Shown here piece by piece: positions 1 to 6,235 of a stretch of 11,179 nucleotides of DNA. Origin of the DNA: Candidatus Bathyarchaeota archaeon (lineage in GTDB: Archaea > Thermoproteota > Bathyarchaeia > TCS64); the NCBI GenBank assembly GCA_013329615.1, contig DUKA01000208.1:1-11179 (forward strand). Direction: 5' to 3'. A program made the position numbers and the translations under genes. Position 1 is the stretch's first letter. Each line of letters begins with the position of its first letter. The notes beneath the pieces were generated by a model, which searched no databases, was not told where the DNA came from, and saw nothing but the letters and a program-made list of their open reading frames with translations.

Positions 1-60
1 AGCTTCCATCGTCAATAGGGGGAGGGAGCTTAAGTGAATTTCCCCCTCTTGATTAGAAGG

Positions 61-68
61 TATTAAAG
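61..68 (+). promoter_or_regulatory. Putative TATA box of the RAM-domain gene
   Basis: The octamer TATTAAAG resembles an archaeal TATA element. With the usual spacing of about 25 bp, transcription would begin near position 90, giving a leader of about 10 nt before the GTG at 100. Seen by eye only; no B-recognition element is obvious. Confidence 0.35.
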
Positions 69-99
69 CGGGAGAATACACATTTAGGATCAGGGGATT

Positions 100-327
100 G
101 TGTTGAACACTGCATTTGTGTTGATAAACGCCGAGATGGGGGCCGACTTGGCAAAGGGTCTTAAGGCGATCCCGGAGGTGAAGGAGTTCTTCGGCGTCTA
201 TGGAGTCTACGACTACGTCGTGAGGCTCGAGGCAGCCACTATGGAACAGCTCAAAGACGCTATCACAAATAAGATCCGGCGCATGGAGAACGTGAGATCA
301 ACACTCACGATGATGGTCATCGATTAA
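100..327 (+). CDS. Stand-alone Lrp/AsnC ligand-binding (RAM) domain protein
   Basis: This 75-residue protein is a complete RAM (Lrp/AsnC effector-binding) domain with no helix-turn-helix. The pattern is typical: an N-terminal strand (residues 4-11), a helix leading to VKEFFGVYGVYDYVV (about 27-41) holding the G-x-Y-D turn and central strand, a second helix, and a final strand VRSTLTMMVI (65-74). RAM domains form dimers and octamers and bind small molecules, usually amino acids, at subunit interfaces. Stand-alone versions of 75-80 residues are common in archaea and are thought to act as free effector-binding modules or as partners of full-length Lrp proteins. It starts with GTG, with AGGA at 86-89 about 10 nt upstream as a possible ribosome binding site. 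It is a single gene with its own promoter; the ligand cannot be inferred. Confidence 0.85.
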   Translation: MLNTAFVLINAEMGADLAKGLKAIPEVKEFFGVYGVYDYVVRLEAATMEQLKDAITNKIRRMENVRSTLTMMVID

Positions 328-361
328 AAGGGCCACCCAAAATCAGTCACGTGAATACGGC

Positions 362-370
362 GTTTCTTTT
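362..370 (+). terminator. Possible T-rich transcript terminator after the RAM gene
   Basis: The pyrimidine tract GTTTCTTTT lies 35 bases after the stop codon of the RAM-domain gene and before the next promoter. Archaeal intrinsic termination often needs only a T-rich stretch on the non-template strand. No convincing hairpin precedes it, so this is a weak call. Confidence 0.2.
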
Positions 371-388
371 ACCAATTTATCCCTCAGG

Positions 389-396
389 TTTAAAAC
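389..396 (+). promoter_or_regulatory. Putative TATA box of the sulfoquinovose synthase gene
   Basis: GTTTAAAA at 389-396 is the best TATA-like element in the 106-bp gap between the RAM gene and the synthase. It predicts transcription starting near 418, downstream of the possible TTG start at 413 and about 15 nt before the ATG at 434. It therefore favours the ATG as the true start. A weaker AATTTAT lies at 374-380. Confidence 0.4.
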
Positions 397-433
397 AGTC
401 ATCAATCGTTTATTGTTGAAAGCATTCGGTGTC

Positions 434-1594
434 ATGACTTTGAACGTCGTCATCATGGGTATGGATGGTTATTTGGGGTGGCCACTCGCCATGCACCTCA
501 GCGCCAGGGGACACAACGTCTCAGGAGTAGACAACTTTAGCAGACGCAGAAACGTCGAGGAGCTACACTCACACTCTGCGACCCCAATTAAGTCGATGCG
601 AGAGAGACTCGACGCGTATCAGAAAGCCACGGGTAGAAAACTTGGTTTCTACGAGGGTGACTTGACAAGCGTCGATTTTACCGACAAGGTCATCGGGCAG
701 GAAAAACCTGACTGCATTGTACACCTCGGCGAGCAACCATCCGCGCCATATAGCATGATCGACATCGAACACTGCAACTATACACAGATCAACAACATCA
801 TTGGAACGAATAACATCCTATTCGCCATGAAGAAACACGTCCCCAAGTGCCATCTCCTCAAGTTGGGCACTATGGGAGAGTATGGGACCCCGAACATCGA
901 CATACCCGAAGGTTTTTTCGAGGTCGAGTATCGGGGCCGTAAAGATACACTCTCTTTCCCCCGCCAACCAGGCAGTTGGTACCACCTCAGCAAGGTACAT
1001 GACTCCTATAACATCATGTTCGCCTGTAGAATCTGGGGTCTTTGTAGCACCGATATCATGCAAGGCCCCGTCCACGGCGTAGTCACTGAGGAAATGGTTA
1101 ACGATGATCTACTCACTCGTTTCGACTTTGACGAGGCATGGGGAACCGCCCTCAACAGGTTCTGCGCACAGGCTGTCATCGGCCACGAGTTGACGCCTTA
1201 CGGTAAGGGTGGACAGACAAGGGGCTATCTGGCGCTACGTGATAGTATGCAGTGTCTCACCATAGCGGCTGAGAACCCGCCGAAGGAAGGGGAATATCGA
1301 GTTTTCAACCAGTTCGACGAGACCTATTCAGTAAATGAGTTGGCGGAGCACGTAGTGAAAGTGAGTGGCGAGTTTGGTTTGAAGGCGAAGATCGGAAATA
1401 TTGAGAATCCTCGGCTTGAGAAGGAGGAGCACTATTATAACCCGGATAGGGAGAAGCTCCCTGCGCTCGGGTTTAAGCCTACGAATGACTTAGATGCGGA
1501 GCTTCGGTTGACGATCCCGAAACTGATCAAGTATAAGAACAGGATAGAGGAAAAGAAGACAGCAATAATGCCCAAGATAAAGTGGAGTAGCTGA
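434..1594 (+). CDS. sqdB: UDP-sulfoquinovose synthase (SQD1/SqdB/Agl3 family)
   Basis: This 386-residue extended short-chain dehydrogenase converts UDP-glucose and sulfite to UDP-sulfoquinovose in the cytoplasm, using bound NAD. The N-terminal Rossmann motif is GMDGYLG (residues 9-15). The catalytic residues stand in family context: T146 in GTMGEYGTPN, and Y183 and K187 in YHLSKVHDS. Other SQD1 signatures are GEQPSAPYSM (100-109), ALNRFC, YGKGGQTRGY and EEHYYN. Length and collinearity match plant and bacterial SQD1 closely. In Sulfolobus the homologue Agl3 supplies sulfoquinovose for the S-layer N-glycan, the likeliest use here, although a sulfolipid is possible. ATG 434 was chosen over an in-frame TTG at 413 because MTLNVVIMG matches the family start and the promoter lies too close to 413. 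It ends 7 bases before the convergent hydrolase. The first two thirds differ in base skew from the surroundings. Confidence 0.93.
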   Translation: MTLNVVIMGMDGYLGWPLAMHLSARGHNVSGVDNFSRRRNVEELHSHSATPIKSMRERLDAYQKATGRKLGFYEGDLTSVDFTDKVIGQEKPDCIVHLGEQPSAPYSMIDIEHCNYTQINNIIGTNNILFAMKKHVPKCHLLKLGTMGEYGTPNIDIPEGFFEVEYRGRKDTLSFPRQPGSWYHLSKVHDSYNIMFACRIWGLCSTDIMQGPVHGVVTEEMVNDDLLTRFDFDEAWGTALNRFCAQAVIGHELTPYGKGGQTRGYLALRDSMQCLTIAAENPPKEGEYRVFNQFDETYSVNELAEHVVKVSGEFGLKAKIGNIENPRLEKEEHYYNPDREKLPALGFKPTNDLDAELRLTIPKLIKYKNRIEEKKTAIMPKIKWSS

Positions 1595-1601
1595 ATCTAA
1601 T

Positions 1602-3245
1602 TTATCTCTTCTTTTTCAACACTAGTTTATTGGCTCCACTATGGGCGGAGAGCACCCCTATCAATTGCCCGTCTACGGCTTTCAGGTCTAGCTTAACGTC
1701 GATATAGTCGATTAGCCCCCAGCGAGCGTATTCACGGGGGATCCTGAATGTTCCTTGACCTGTTACTTGGCCGAGTTCAGCTCGGAAGCCGCGCAGGGGG
1801 ATGTATTCTCCGTTCGGACTGCTCGCCGTGGCTATGGTTCTGCTCGAGATTCTCAACTCGAGGGCGTGGAAGCCATATGCGTCGTAGTATTCTCCGACCC
1901 AGTTGCCTAAGAGTTCGGCTCCGGTATCTACTCGGAGTGTCTCGGGCTTGTACCTCCGATAATAGGAGGTCCCGAGGTCGATCTGTGATATGTGGCCGTC
2001 CTCGGAGTATTCGAGTGTGAGCTCTTCGCTATCGTTTGACGCCCCGTGTACCCGGTATCTTGTTTCGTCGATCTTTTCGAGGGTTAGGCGGTCGCCAAGT
2101 GTGAGGAAGCCATTGACCACCCGTATTGATATGTGGTTGAGCTCGTCGCCGTATGTGCCTGTGATCTTTGCCCAGTTTTCCGGGGGAGCCTGTGGGTTGC
2201 TTGGTTTGACTTCCTCTCCGAGGGCTATACGTAGCACCGTGGGGGCAGGTGGTCTCCACCCCGAGCCGTCCTGCAGGTTGCTTAGCCAGACTACACCCAG
2301 TTTCTCCTCGGGGTAGAAGCAGAGGTGGTTTGTGTAGTCGGGAAGGCCGCCCGTGTGGTAAAGCATGACGTGGTCGTCGTGTATGGTTCTGAACCAAGTC
2401 AGTCCCATTCCGCTTCGTGACTTGCCCGTCGGCGCTTGCAACCTCTGCATCTCTCTGATAGTTTCTTCTTCGAGAAGTCTCTTGCCCTTGTATTCGCCGC
2501 CGTTCATGTTCATTGTGAGGAACTTTGAGAGGTCGGTTACCGTCGAGTAGAGACTGCCTGCTGGGTCCGCGGGTTTGGTGCCTAGGACGTATGGCGGGTT
2601 AGGGATGAGGGGGTTTTCGGGTTCTCCAGCCCGTTTGTAGCCCTGCGCGAGACCTTCAGAGATCATTGGGCTGAGTTCAAAGTCGCTTGAGGTCATCTCG
2701 AGAGGTTTGAGGACGTGTTTCTTCAGGTATTCGTCGTATTCGAGGCCGGTGAACTGCTTGATGAGTTGGCCGACTATCGTGAACGCGGTGTTGCAGTAGG
2801 CCCATGTCTCTCCCCGCGGCCTGACCATACGTGCCGCCGATGATATGTAGGTCTTCATATAGTCGGCTTTTTCGCCGAGGAGGTAGAGTGGGGGCACACG
2901 GGTGGGCATACCAGTGTAGTGTGTGAGGAGGTCGCGTATCGCGGGTTCTTCACCCTTTATGTCCCTTATATTTATGTCGAGATGTGTGTCCACTTTGTCG
3001 TCTAGGTTGAATTTTCCTTGCTCCAATAACTGGAGGAATCCTACGGTGACGACGGGTTTTGTGACGGAGGCGCACCCGTAGATGGTTTCGTGGGTTGCCT
3101 TCGCATCTTTTCTGATGTTTGCATAGCCAAAGCCGCGGGACCAGAGTACCTTGTCGTCTTTGACGATGGCGACTGATGAACCGGGGTGTTTGCGCCCCGT
3201 TATCTCTGCGGTGATGAACCTCTCTATTGCCTCAACGTTGACCAT
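1602..3245 (-). CDS. Beta-lactamase-fold serine hydrolase (class C/CubicO family) with C-terminal barrel region
   Basis: This 547-residue protein has the penicillin-binding/class C beta-lactamase-related catalytic core. The nucleophile motif S60-V-T-K63 lies in ASVTKP, the second motif Y150-C-N152 in WAYCNTAF, and H297-T-G299 in LYHTGG replaces KTG, as in the esterase/CubicO branch. Residues 1-345 form the catalytic domain. The last 190 or so are strand-rich and resemble the C-terminal barrels of D-aminopeptidases and archaeal Pab87-like proteases, probably shaping the active site. There is no signal peptide or membrane segment, so it should be cytoplasmic. The substrate is unknown: peptide, D-amino-acid peptide or ester. 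The frame is open upstream to 3410, but that extension is basic, proline-rich, and overlaps the divergent gene. ATG 3245 has GAAGGT (complement of 3255-3260) 9 nt upstream and was chosen. Confidence 0.88.
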   Translation of the reverse strand: MVNVEAIERFITAEITGRKHPGSSVAIVKDDKVLWSRGFGYANIRKDAKATHETIYGCASVTKPVVTVGFLQLLEQGKFNLDDKVDTHLDINIRDIKGEEPAIRDLLTHYTGMPTRVPPLYLLGEKADYMKTYISSAARMVRPRGETWAYCNTAFTIVGQLIKQFTGLEYDEYLKKHVLKPLEMTSSDFELSPMISEGLAQGYKRAGEPENPLIPNPPYVLGTKPADPAGSLYSTVTDLSKFLTMNMNGGEYKGKRLLEEETIREMQRLQAPTGKSRSGMGLTWFRTIHDDHVMLYHTGGLPDYTNHLCFYPEEKLGVVWLSNLQDGSGWRPPAPTVLRIALGEEVKPSNPQAPPENWAKITGTYGDELNHISIRVVNGFLTLGDRLTLEKIDETRYRVHGASNDSEELTLEYSEDGHISQIDLGTSYYRRYKPETLRVDTGAELLGNWVGEYYDAYGFHALELRISSRTIATASSPNGEYIPLRGFRAELGQVTGQGTFRIPREYARWGLIDYIDVKLDLKAVDGQLIGVLSAHSGANKLVLKKKR

Positions 3246-3281
3246 TTTGAGCCAACCTTCTGGGTAGAATGTGAGGTTTCT

Positions 3282-3290
3282 GGTTAAGTA
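3282..3290. promoter_or_regulatory. Putative shared TATA region of the hydrolase/PAP2 divergon
   Basis: The 97-bp gap between the hydrolase start (3245) and the PAP2 start (3343) holds GTTAAGTAT, read as ATACTTAAC on the other strand. This is the only A/T core well placed for both genes: it predicts a minus-strand transcript start near 3259 (about 14-nt leader) and a plus-strand start near 3312 (about 30-nt leader). Whether one element serves both directions is inference. Confidence 0.3.
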
Positions 3291-3331
3291 TGTTCGCGTG
3301 TGGGTGTTTGGTTTAGATGCTTTTTTCCGTG

Positions 3332-3336
3332 GGTGA
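3332..3336 (+). promoter_or_regulatory. Ribosome binding site fixing the TTG start of the PAP2 gene
   Basis: GGTGA at 3332-3336 lies 6 nt before the TTG at 3343 and matches the archaeal anti-Shine-Dalgarno sequence. It is the reason for accepting a TTG start here rather than the GTG codons at 3370, 3382 or 3385. Confidence 0.55.
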
Positions 3337-3342
3337 GACTCT

Positions 3343-4059
3343 TTGAGTCGTCGAGGGGCTCGTCTGTTGGTGGGGTGGCACGTGGTGGGTGGTTCAAGGC
3401 GACTGCTCATCTATGGAGGGGTCTTCCTCGTCGTCTATCTCGCTCTCAGTATCACAGTAGGTGGGGGAGTCTTTGAATCGGTCGATGTCGACGTGTTCTT
3501 TGCTGTGAATTCGTGGGCTCCAGCGACTGTGATGGATTCGCTGATGGTTCTCCTGAGCCTATATGGGCGTGAGGTTGTTTGGGGGGCGGCGATCGTGGTG
3601 CTTTTTGTCTTTGGGGGGGAGAGGGAGAAGAGGGCGGCGTTGACTATGGGGCTGCTCTTCATGCTGCTCATCGGTGCGGGGTATCTCGCGAAGGAACTCG
3701 TTTTTAGGACTCGGCCTTATAATTTGCTCGAGGGGGTGCGGCTTCTCGTGCCAGTAGAGGCTGATTCAAGTTTTCCCTCAGGACATACGTTGATTGTCGC
3801 TGGGGGGACGGTTGTTGCCTTGCTCAAACTGAGGCGATGGCAGGCGACTCTACTAACCATTGAGGCCGCGCTTGTCGCCATCTCAAGAATATATGTGGGA
3901 GTCCATTACCCGACAGATATTATAGGAGGGGCTCTGTTGGGGGTGGGTTTTGCACTCGTCATCTGTTCGTATCCCCGACCCGTCGACGACATCTACGAGA
4001 GGATTCCGGAAAGCATCAAGGGACGTGGTAGCGCCTCACTGCCTGCTGAGGTAGATTAG
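3343..4059 (+). CDS. PAP2-family membrane phosphatase
   Basis: This 238-residue integral membrane protein carries the full three-part acid phosphatase signature. Motif 1 is K117-x6-R124-P125 (KELVFRTRP), motif 2 is P145-S-G-H148, and motif 3 is S181-R182-x5-H188-x3-D192 (SRIYVGVHYPTD). H188 is the expected nucleophile, H148 the acid, and D192 orients H188. About six membrane segments surround them: roughly 21-40, 62-90, 99-116, 147-163, 167-182 and 191-209. The first loop after TM1 (FESVDVDVFFAVNSW) fits the family. Such enzymes dephosphorylate lipid phosphates; in archaea a role in recycling dolichyl diphosphate from N-glycosylation is plausible and would suit the sugar-nucleotide genes nearby, but phosphatidate-type substrates cannot be excluded. 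The last 24 bases overlap the convergent 4-TM gene. Confidence 0.9.
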   Translation: MSRRGARLLVGWHVVGGSRRLLIYGGVFLVVYLALSITVGGGVFESVDVDVFFAVNSWAPATVMDSLMVLLSLYGREVVWGAAIVVLFVFGGEREKRAALTMGLLFMLLIGAGYLAKELVFRTRPYNLLEGVRLLVPVEADSSFPSGHTLIVAGGTVVALLKLRRWQATLLTIEAALVAISRIYVGVHYPTDIIGGALLGVGFALVICSYPRPVDDIYERIPESIKGRGSASLPAEVD

Positions 4060-4509
4060 TATCGCTAATGCCAGAGTAGTGAAGACGTCGGGCAGGAAGT
4101 TGAACATGTTGAATATGTTCGTGTTATTGAAGCCGTTTACCCAGATGAGTATCGGGTTGCTCGTTATGGAGTAGAGGAAGAGTGTAGCGGAGAATAGTAT
4201 GAGGCAGAGGGCGAAGTTCGACTTCGTCTCGCGGTACATGTTGTAGTAGAGGATCACCAGGTAGATGAGAAGACAGGTGTTTATGAGCGCCAGTACGGTC
4301 CTGCCCTGTATGTATAGAACGAGCATGTTGCTCACCTCCATGAGTTGCTGGGGAGTCAATTGCTCCAGGAGGGGGCGACCAGGATTGCTGAATATCAGGT
4401 ACAGCGTGTTTAGTGGACCCCACAGTATCAGCAGTATGGCTGCCAGTACGAGTACTATGGCTAGGGGTATCCACTGGTTCTTCTGCATCCGGTTCTCATT
4501 TTCTCCCAT
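4036..4509 (-). CDS. Four-TM membrane protein coupled to the winged-helix regulator
   Basis: The function is not recognised. The 157-residue protein has four predicted membrane segments (about 14-40, 72-91, 99-117 and 137-155), an outer loop of about 30 residues after TM1, a very short basic loop MYRETKSN between TM2 and TM3, and a C-terminal LPDVFTTLALAILIYLS segment with a proline and an aspartate at the membrane entry. This layout recalls small archaeal membrane proteins encoded next to HTH regulators (halophile DUF7521-like pairs), a resemblance by architecture only. Its ATG lies 14 bases inside the upstream regulator gene, which indicates translational coupling and a joint job, perhaps sensing at the membrane. 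An in-frame ATG at 4488 is an alternative start. Its 3' end overlaps the PAP2 gene by 24 bases tail to tail. Confidence 0.75.
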   Translation of the reverse strand: MGENENRMQKNQWIPLAIVLVLAAILLILWGPLNTLYLIFSNPGRPLLEQLTPQQLMEVSNMLVLYIQGRTVLALINTCLLIYLVILYYNMYRETKSNFALCLILFSATLFLYSITSNPILIWVNGFNNTNIFNMFNFLPDVFTTLALAILIYLSRQ

Positions 4510-4819
4510 TGTCTTTCAGCCTCATTTCTAGATTGTTCCAAATCTCTTCAAAATCAGAGTAATTCTGCTCGAGTTCCTGACTCAGGAAGAACACCTTGCC
4601 GTAGTGTTCTCCCACTGAGGTGATGAGGCGGTTCTTCTCTAGGACATCAATGTGGTGGCGAATGGTCCTGTAGTCGACGCCGAGTAGGTTGCAGAGCTGG
4701 TTGGCGTTGAGCGGCTCCGCCTTTATCGCCTCAATTATCCTCCCCCTGTTGACGCCGCCTCTGGATCCTTCGATGAGCCAGAGGAGTAGCTGCTTGTAGG
4801 AGCGTCGGGAGAGGGCCAT
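4496..4819 (-). CDS. Winged-helix (ArsR-like) transcriptional regulator
   Basis: This 107-residue DNA-binding protein has an archaeal winged-helix domain. After RGGVNRGRIIEAIK (20-33) comes the HTH: PLNANQLCNLLGV (36-48) is the first helix and turn, and DYRTIRHHIDVLEKNRLI (49-66) the recognition helix. The wing is about 67-79 (SVGEHYGKVFFLS). The D-Y-x-T-x-R-x-H-x-x-x-L pattern is typical of archaeal ArsR-like regulators. An acidic, helical tail (81-103) may mediate dimerisation. No metal-binding cysteines are arranged as in ArsR metal sensors. A strong GGGTGA lies just before the ATG (4819). It is first in a two-gene operon with the 4-TM protein and divergent from the HtrA gene, so the natural guess is that it controls itself and htrA; the 9-bp direct repeats at 4886-4905 are candidate operators. 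Confidence 0.85.
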   Translation of the reverse strand: MALSRRSYKQLLLWLIEGSRGGVNRGRIIEAIKAEPLNANQLCNLLGVDYRTIRHHIDVLEKNRLITSVGEHYGKVFFLSQELEQNYSDFEEIWNNLEMRLKDNGRK

Positions 4820-4862
4820 CTATTCACCCTTGGCGTGTTTGTATTGGATGGTTTGGGGGTGC

Positions 4863-4869
4863 CTTAAAG
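4863..4869 (-). promoter_or_regulatory. Putative TATA box of the regulator operon
   Basis: On the minus strand this reads CTTTAAG, about 45 bases before the regulator's ATG at 4819. It predicts a transcript start near 4839 and a leader of about 20 nt carrying the GGGTGA ribosome binding site. Confidence 0.35.
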
Positions 4870-4885
4870 TTGTGTATAGTAAATT

Positions 4886-4905
4886 TGGTGTGATTCTGGT
4901 GTGAT
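4886..4905. repeat. Tandem 9-bp direct repeat, candidate operator
   Basis: TGGTGTGAT occurs at 4886-4894 and exactly again at 4897-4905, separated by TC, so the two copies are 11 bp apart, about one helical turn. They lie in the 159-bp gap between the divergent regulator and htrA genes, 17 bp from the minus-strand TATA-like box (4863-4869) and about 13 bp upstream of a plus-strand one (4918-4924). Position and phasing suit a protein binding the same DNA face twice. That it is bound by the adjacent winged-helix protein is inference. Confidence 0.4.
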
Positions 4906-4917
4906 CTTGAAAAATCG

Positions 4918-4924
4918 TTTATGA
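4918..4924 (+). promoter_or_regulatory. Putative TATA box of htrA
   Basis: TTTATGA at 4918-4924 would place the transcript start near 4946, giving a leader of about 33 nt before the chosen TTG at 4979. An alternative A/T core, TAAATTT at 4880-4886, abuts the direct repeats and would start transcription near 4909. Confidence 0.3.
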
Positions 4925-4967
4925 GCGGCTTTGTCCAGTGGCTCGTTGAGAAAGACTGCTGAAGGTA

Positions 4968-4974
4968 AGGTGAT
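4968..4974 (+). promoter_or_regulatory. Strong ribosome binding site deciding the htrA start
   Basis: AGGTGAT at 4968-4974 closely matches the complement of the 16S rRNA 3' end and lies 4 nt before the TTG at 4979. The earlier in-frame TTG codons at 4931 and 4946 have no comparable site, so translation most likely begins at 4979. Confidence 0.5.
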
Positions 4975-4978
4975 CGAT

Positions 4979-6235
4979 TTGAGCGACGAAAAAGAGAATG
5001 AGAACATACCTTCTGAAGAGAAGGTGCATCCTCAAGGCGGTGAAGTGGTTTCTGAGCAGCATATTGGTGTCGAGAGGGTTGAGAATCTGCCAAGCACACC
5101 GGTTCACACGCCGAGGCGTGAAGAGGAACCTGGGTCTAGAGTTGGAAAGAATCGGTTCAACACCGCCCTAGGCGCGCTTTTAATCCTTAGCCTAGGCTTC
5201 TCAGCCTTTACCTACGTCGATAGCAGTAACCGTGTTGGCTATCTGAGTGGGCAGGTCACGTCGCTGGTCTCCACGGTTCAGGCGCTCGGGACGAGTCTGG
5301 CCGAGTCCAATTCTAAGATCGCCTCACTGAGCGTCGCGTTGAACTCTTCGTCTGGTGGGTCTTCGGGTGACGTTGGCGATGTTTCCTCGATCTATGAGAG
5401 GGTGAGAGGGAGCGTCGTTTTGATCAAGGCGACTCTCCCAGCGGGAACGGCGACAGGTAGCGGCTTTGTCTACGATGTTGAGGGGAGGATAATCACGAAC
5501 AACCACGTTATAGATGGTGCTAATAGTATGACCGTGACGTTCATCAACGGCACGATAGTACATGCAACGGTTGTGGGGGTGGATCCCTACTCGGATATCG
5601 CGGTCATCGATGTGGACGCCCCGGCTGCGCTACTCGTACCACTGAAGCTTGGTGATTCCTCGTCGCTCGTTGTCGGGGAGTCTGTGCTGGCAATTGGTAA
5701 TCCCTATGGTCTCGCGGATACGTTGACGACGGGGATTGTCAGCGCCTTGGGGAGGAAAATGGACTCTGAGAGTGGTTCCGCGATCGTCGACGTGATACAG
5801 ACAGATGCGGCCATCAACCCTGGTAACAGTGGTGGGCCGCTGCTCAACATGAGTGGCGAGGTTGTGGGAATCAACACCGCTATCGCCTCCTCCTCGTCGA
5901 CTGGGATCGGCTTCGCGGTGCCGAGTAACACTATAGCGCGGGAGATCAACGATCTGATCGCTGAGGGTAGTTATGCGCAGGTTTACCTGAGGATAAGCGG
6001 TCTGGATGTGACGCCTGGGATAATCTCTGCGATGGATCTCCCCGAGGGGACCTACGGAACCCTGATCACAACGGTTGGGAAGGGCAACCCGGCTGAGAAG
6101 GCGGGGCTGGGGGGTGGCTCGACTTGGAGAGTCGTTGATGGTTCCTATGTGCCGATAGGGGCGATGTCGTCACCGCCGCGGATGGGCAGAGGTAGGGAGT
6201 CTCTACGATTTGATACTTTATATGCAGAGGAATAA
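4979..6235 (+). CDS. htrA: Membrane-anchored HtrA/DegP-type serine protease, PDZ domain frameshifted
   Basis: As read, this 418-residue trypsin-fold protease has an acidic cytoplasmic N-terminus of about 55 residues, one membrane segment (about 60-80), a short helical linker with possible coiled coil (85-120), then the protease domain from about 135. The catalytic triad is complete: H176 in TNNHVI, D206 in YSDIAV and S284 in GNSGGPL, together with IQTDAAINPGNS and GIGFAVPSN. The N-in topology puts the protease outside the membrane, where HtrA enzymes degrade misfolded envelope proteins. A PDZ domain begins near 330 and is normal up to VPIG at 6160. The reading frame then runs into 25 residues unlike any PDZ and stops at 6235. 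The missing PDZ half is encoded in the other two frames to 6323. TTG 4979 was chosen for its ribosome binding site; TTG 4931 would add 16 residues. Confidence 0.88.
   Translation: MSDEKENENIPSEEKVHPQGGEVVSEQHIGVERVENLPSTPVHTPRREEEPGSRVGKNRFNTALGALLILSLGFSAFTYVDSSNRVGYLSGQVTSLVSTVQALGTSLAESNSKIASLSVALNSSSGGSSGDVGDVSSIYERVRGSVVLIKATLPAGTATGSGFVYDVEGRIITNNHVIDGANSMTVTFINGTIVHATVVGVDPYSDIAVIDVDAPAALLVPLKLGDSSSLVVGESVLAIGNPYGLADTLTTGIVSALGRKMDSESGSAIVDVIQTDAAINPGNSGGPLLNMSGEVVGINTAIASSSSTGIGFAVPSNTIAREINDLIAEGSYAQVYLRISGLDVTPGIISAMDLPEGTYGTLITTVGKGNPAEKAGLGGGSTWRVVDGSYVPIGAMSSPPRMGRGRESLRFDTLYAEE

Noticed and set aside
17..47. Inverted repeat AGGGGGA / TCCCCCT with a 17-base loop
   Set aside because: A 7-bp purine/pyrimidine stem with a long loop and only a mixed CTCTT tail; it could end an upstream transcript, but no upstream gene is visible to support it.
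3246..3410. N-terminal extension of the serine hydrolase back to 3410
   Set aside because: The added 55 residues are basic and proline/threonine-rich without family similarity, overlap the divergent PAP2 start by 68 bases, and would lie upstream of the likely promoter; ATG 3245 has a ribosome binding site.
6158..6195. Programmed ribosomal frameshifting in htrA
   Set aside because: Two successive -1 shifts within 11 codons would be needed, without a classical slippery heptamer or an evident stimulatory structure; missing bases in G runs explain the pattern more simply.
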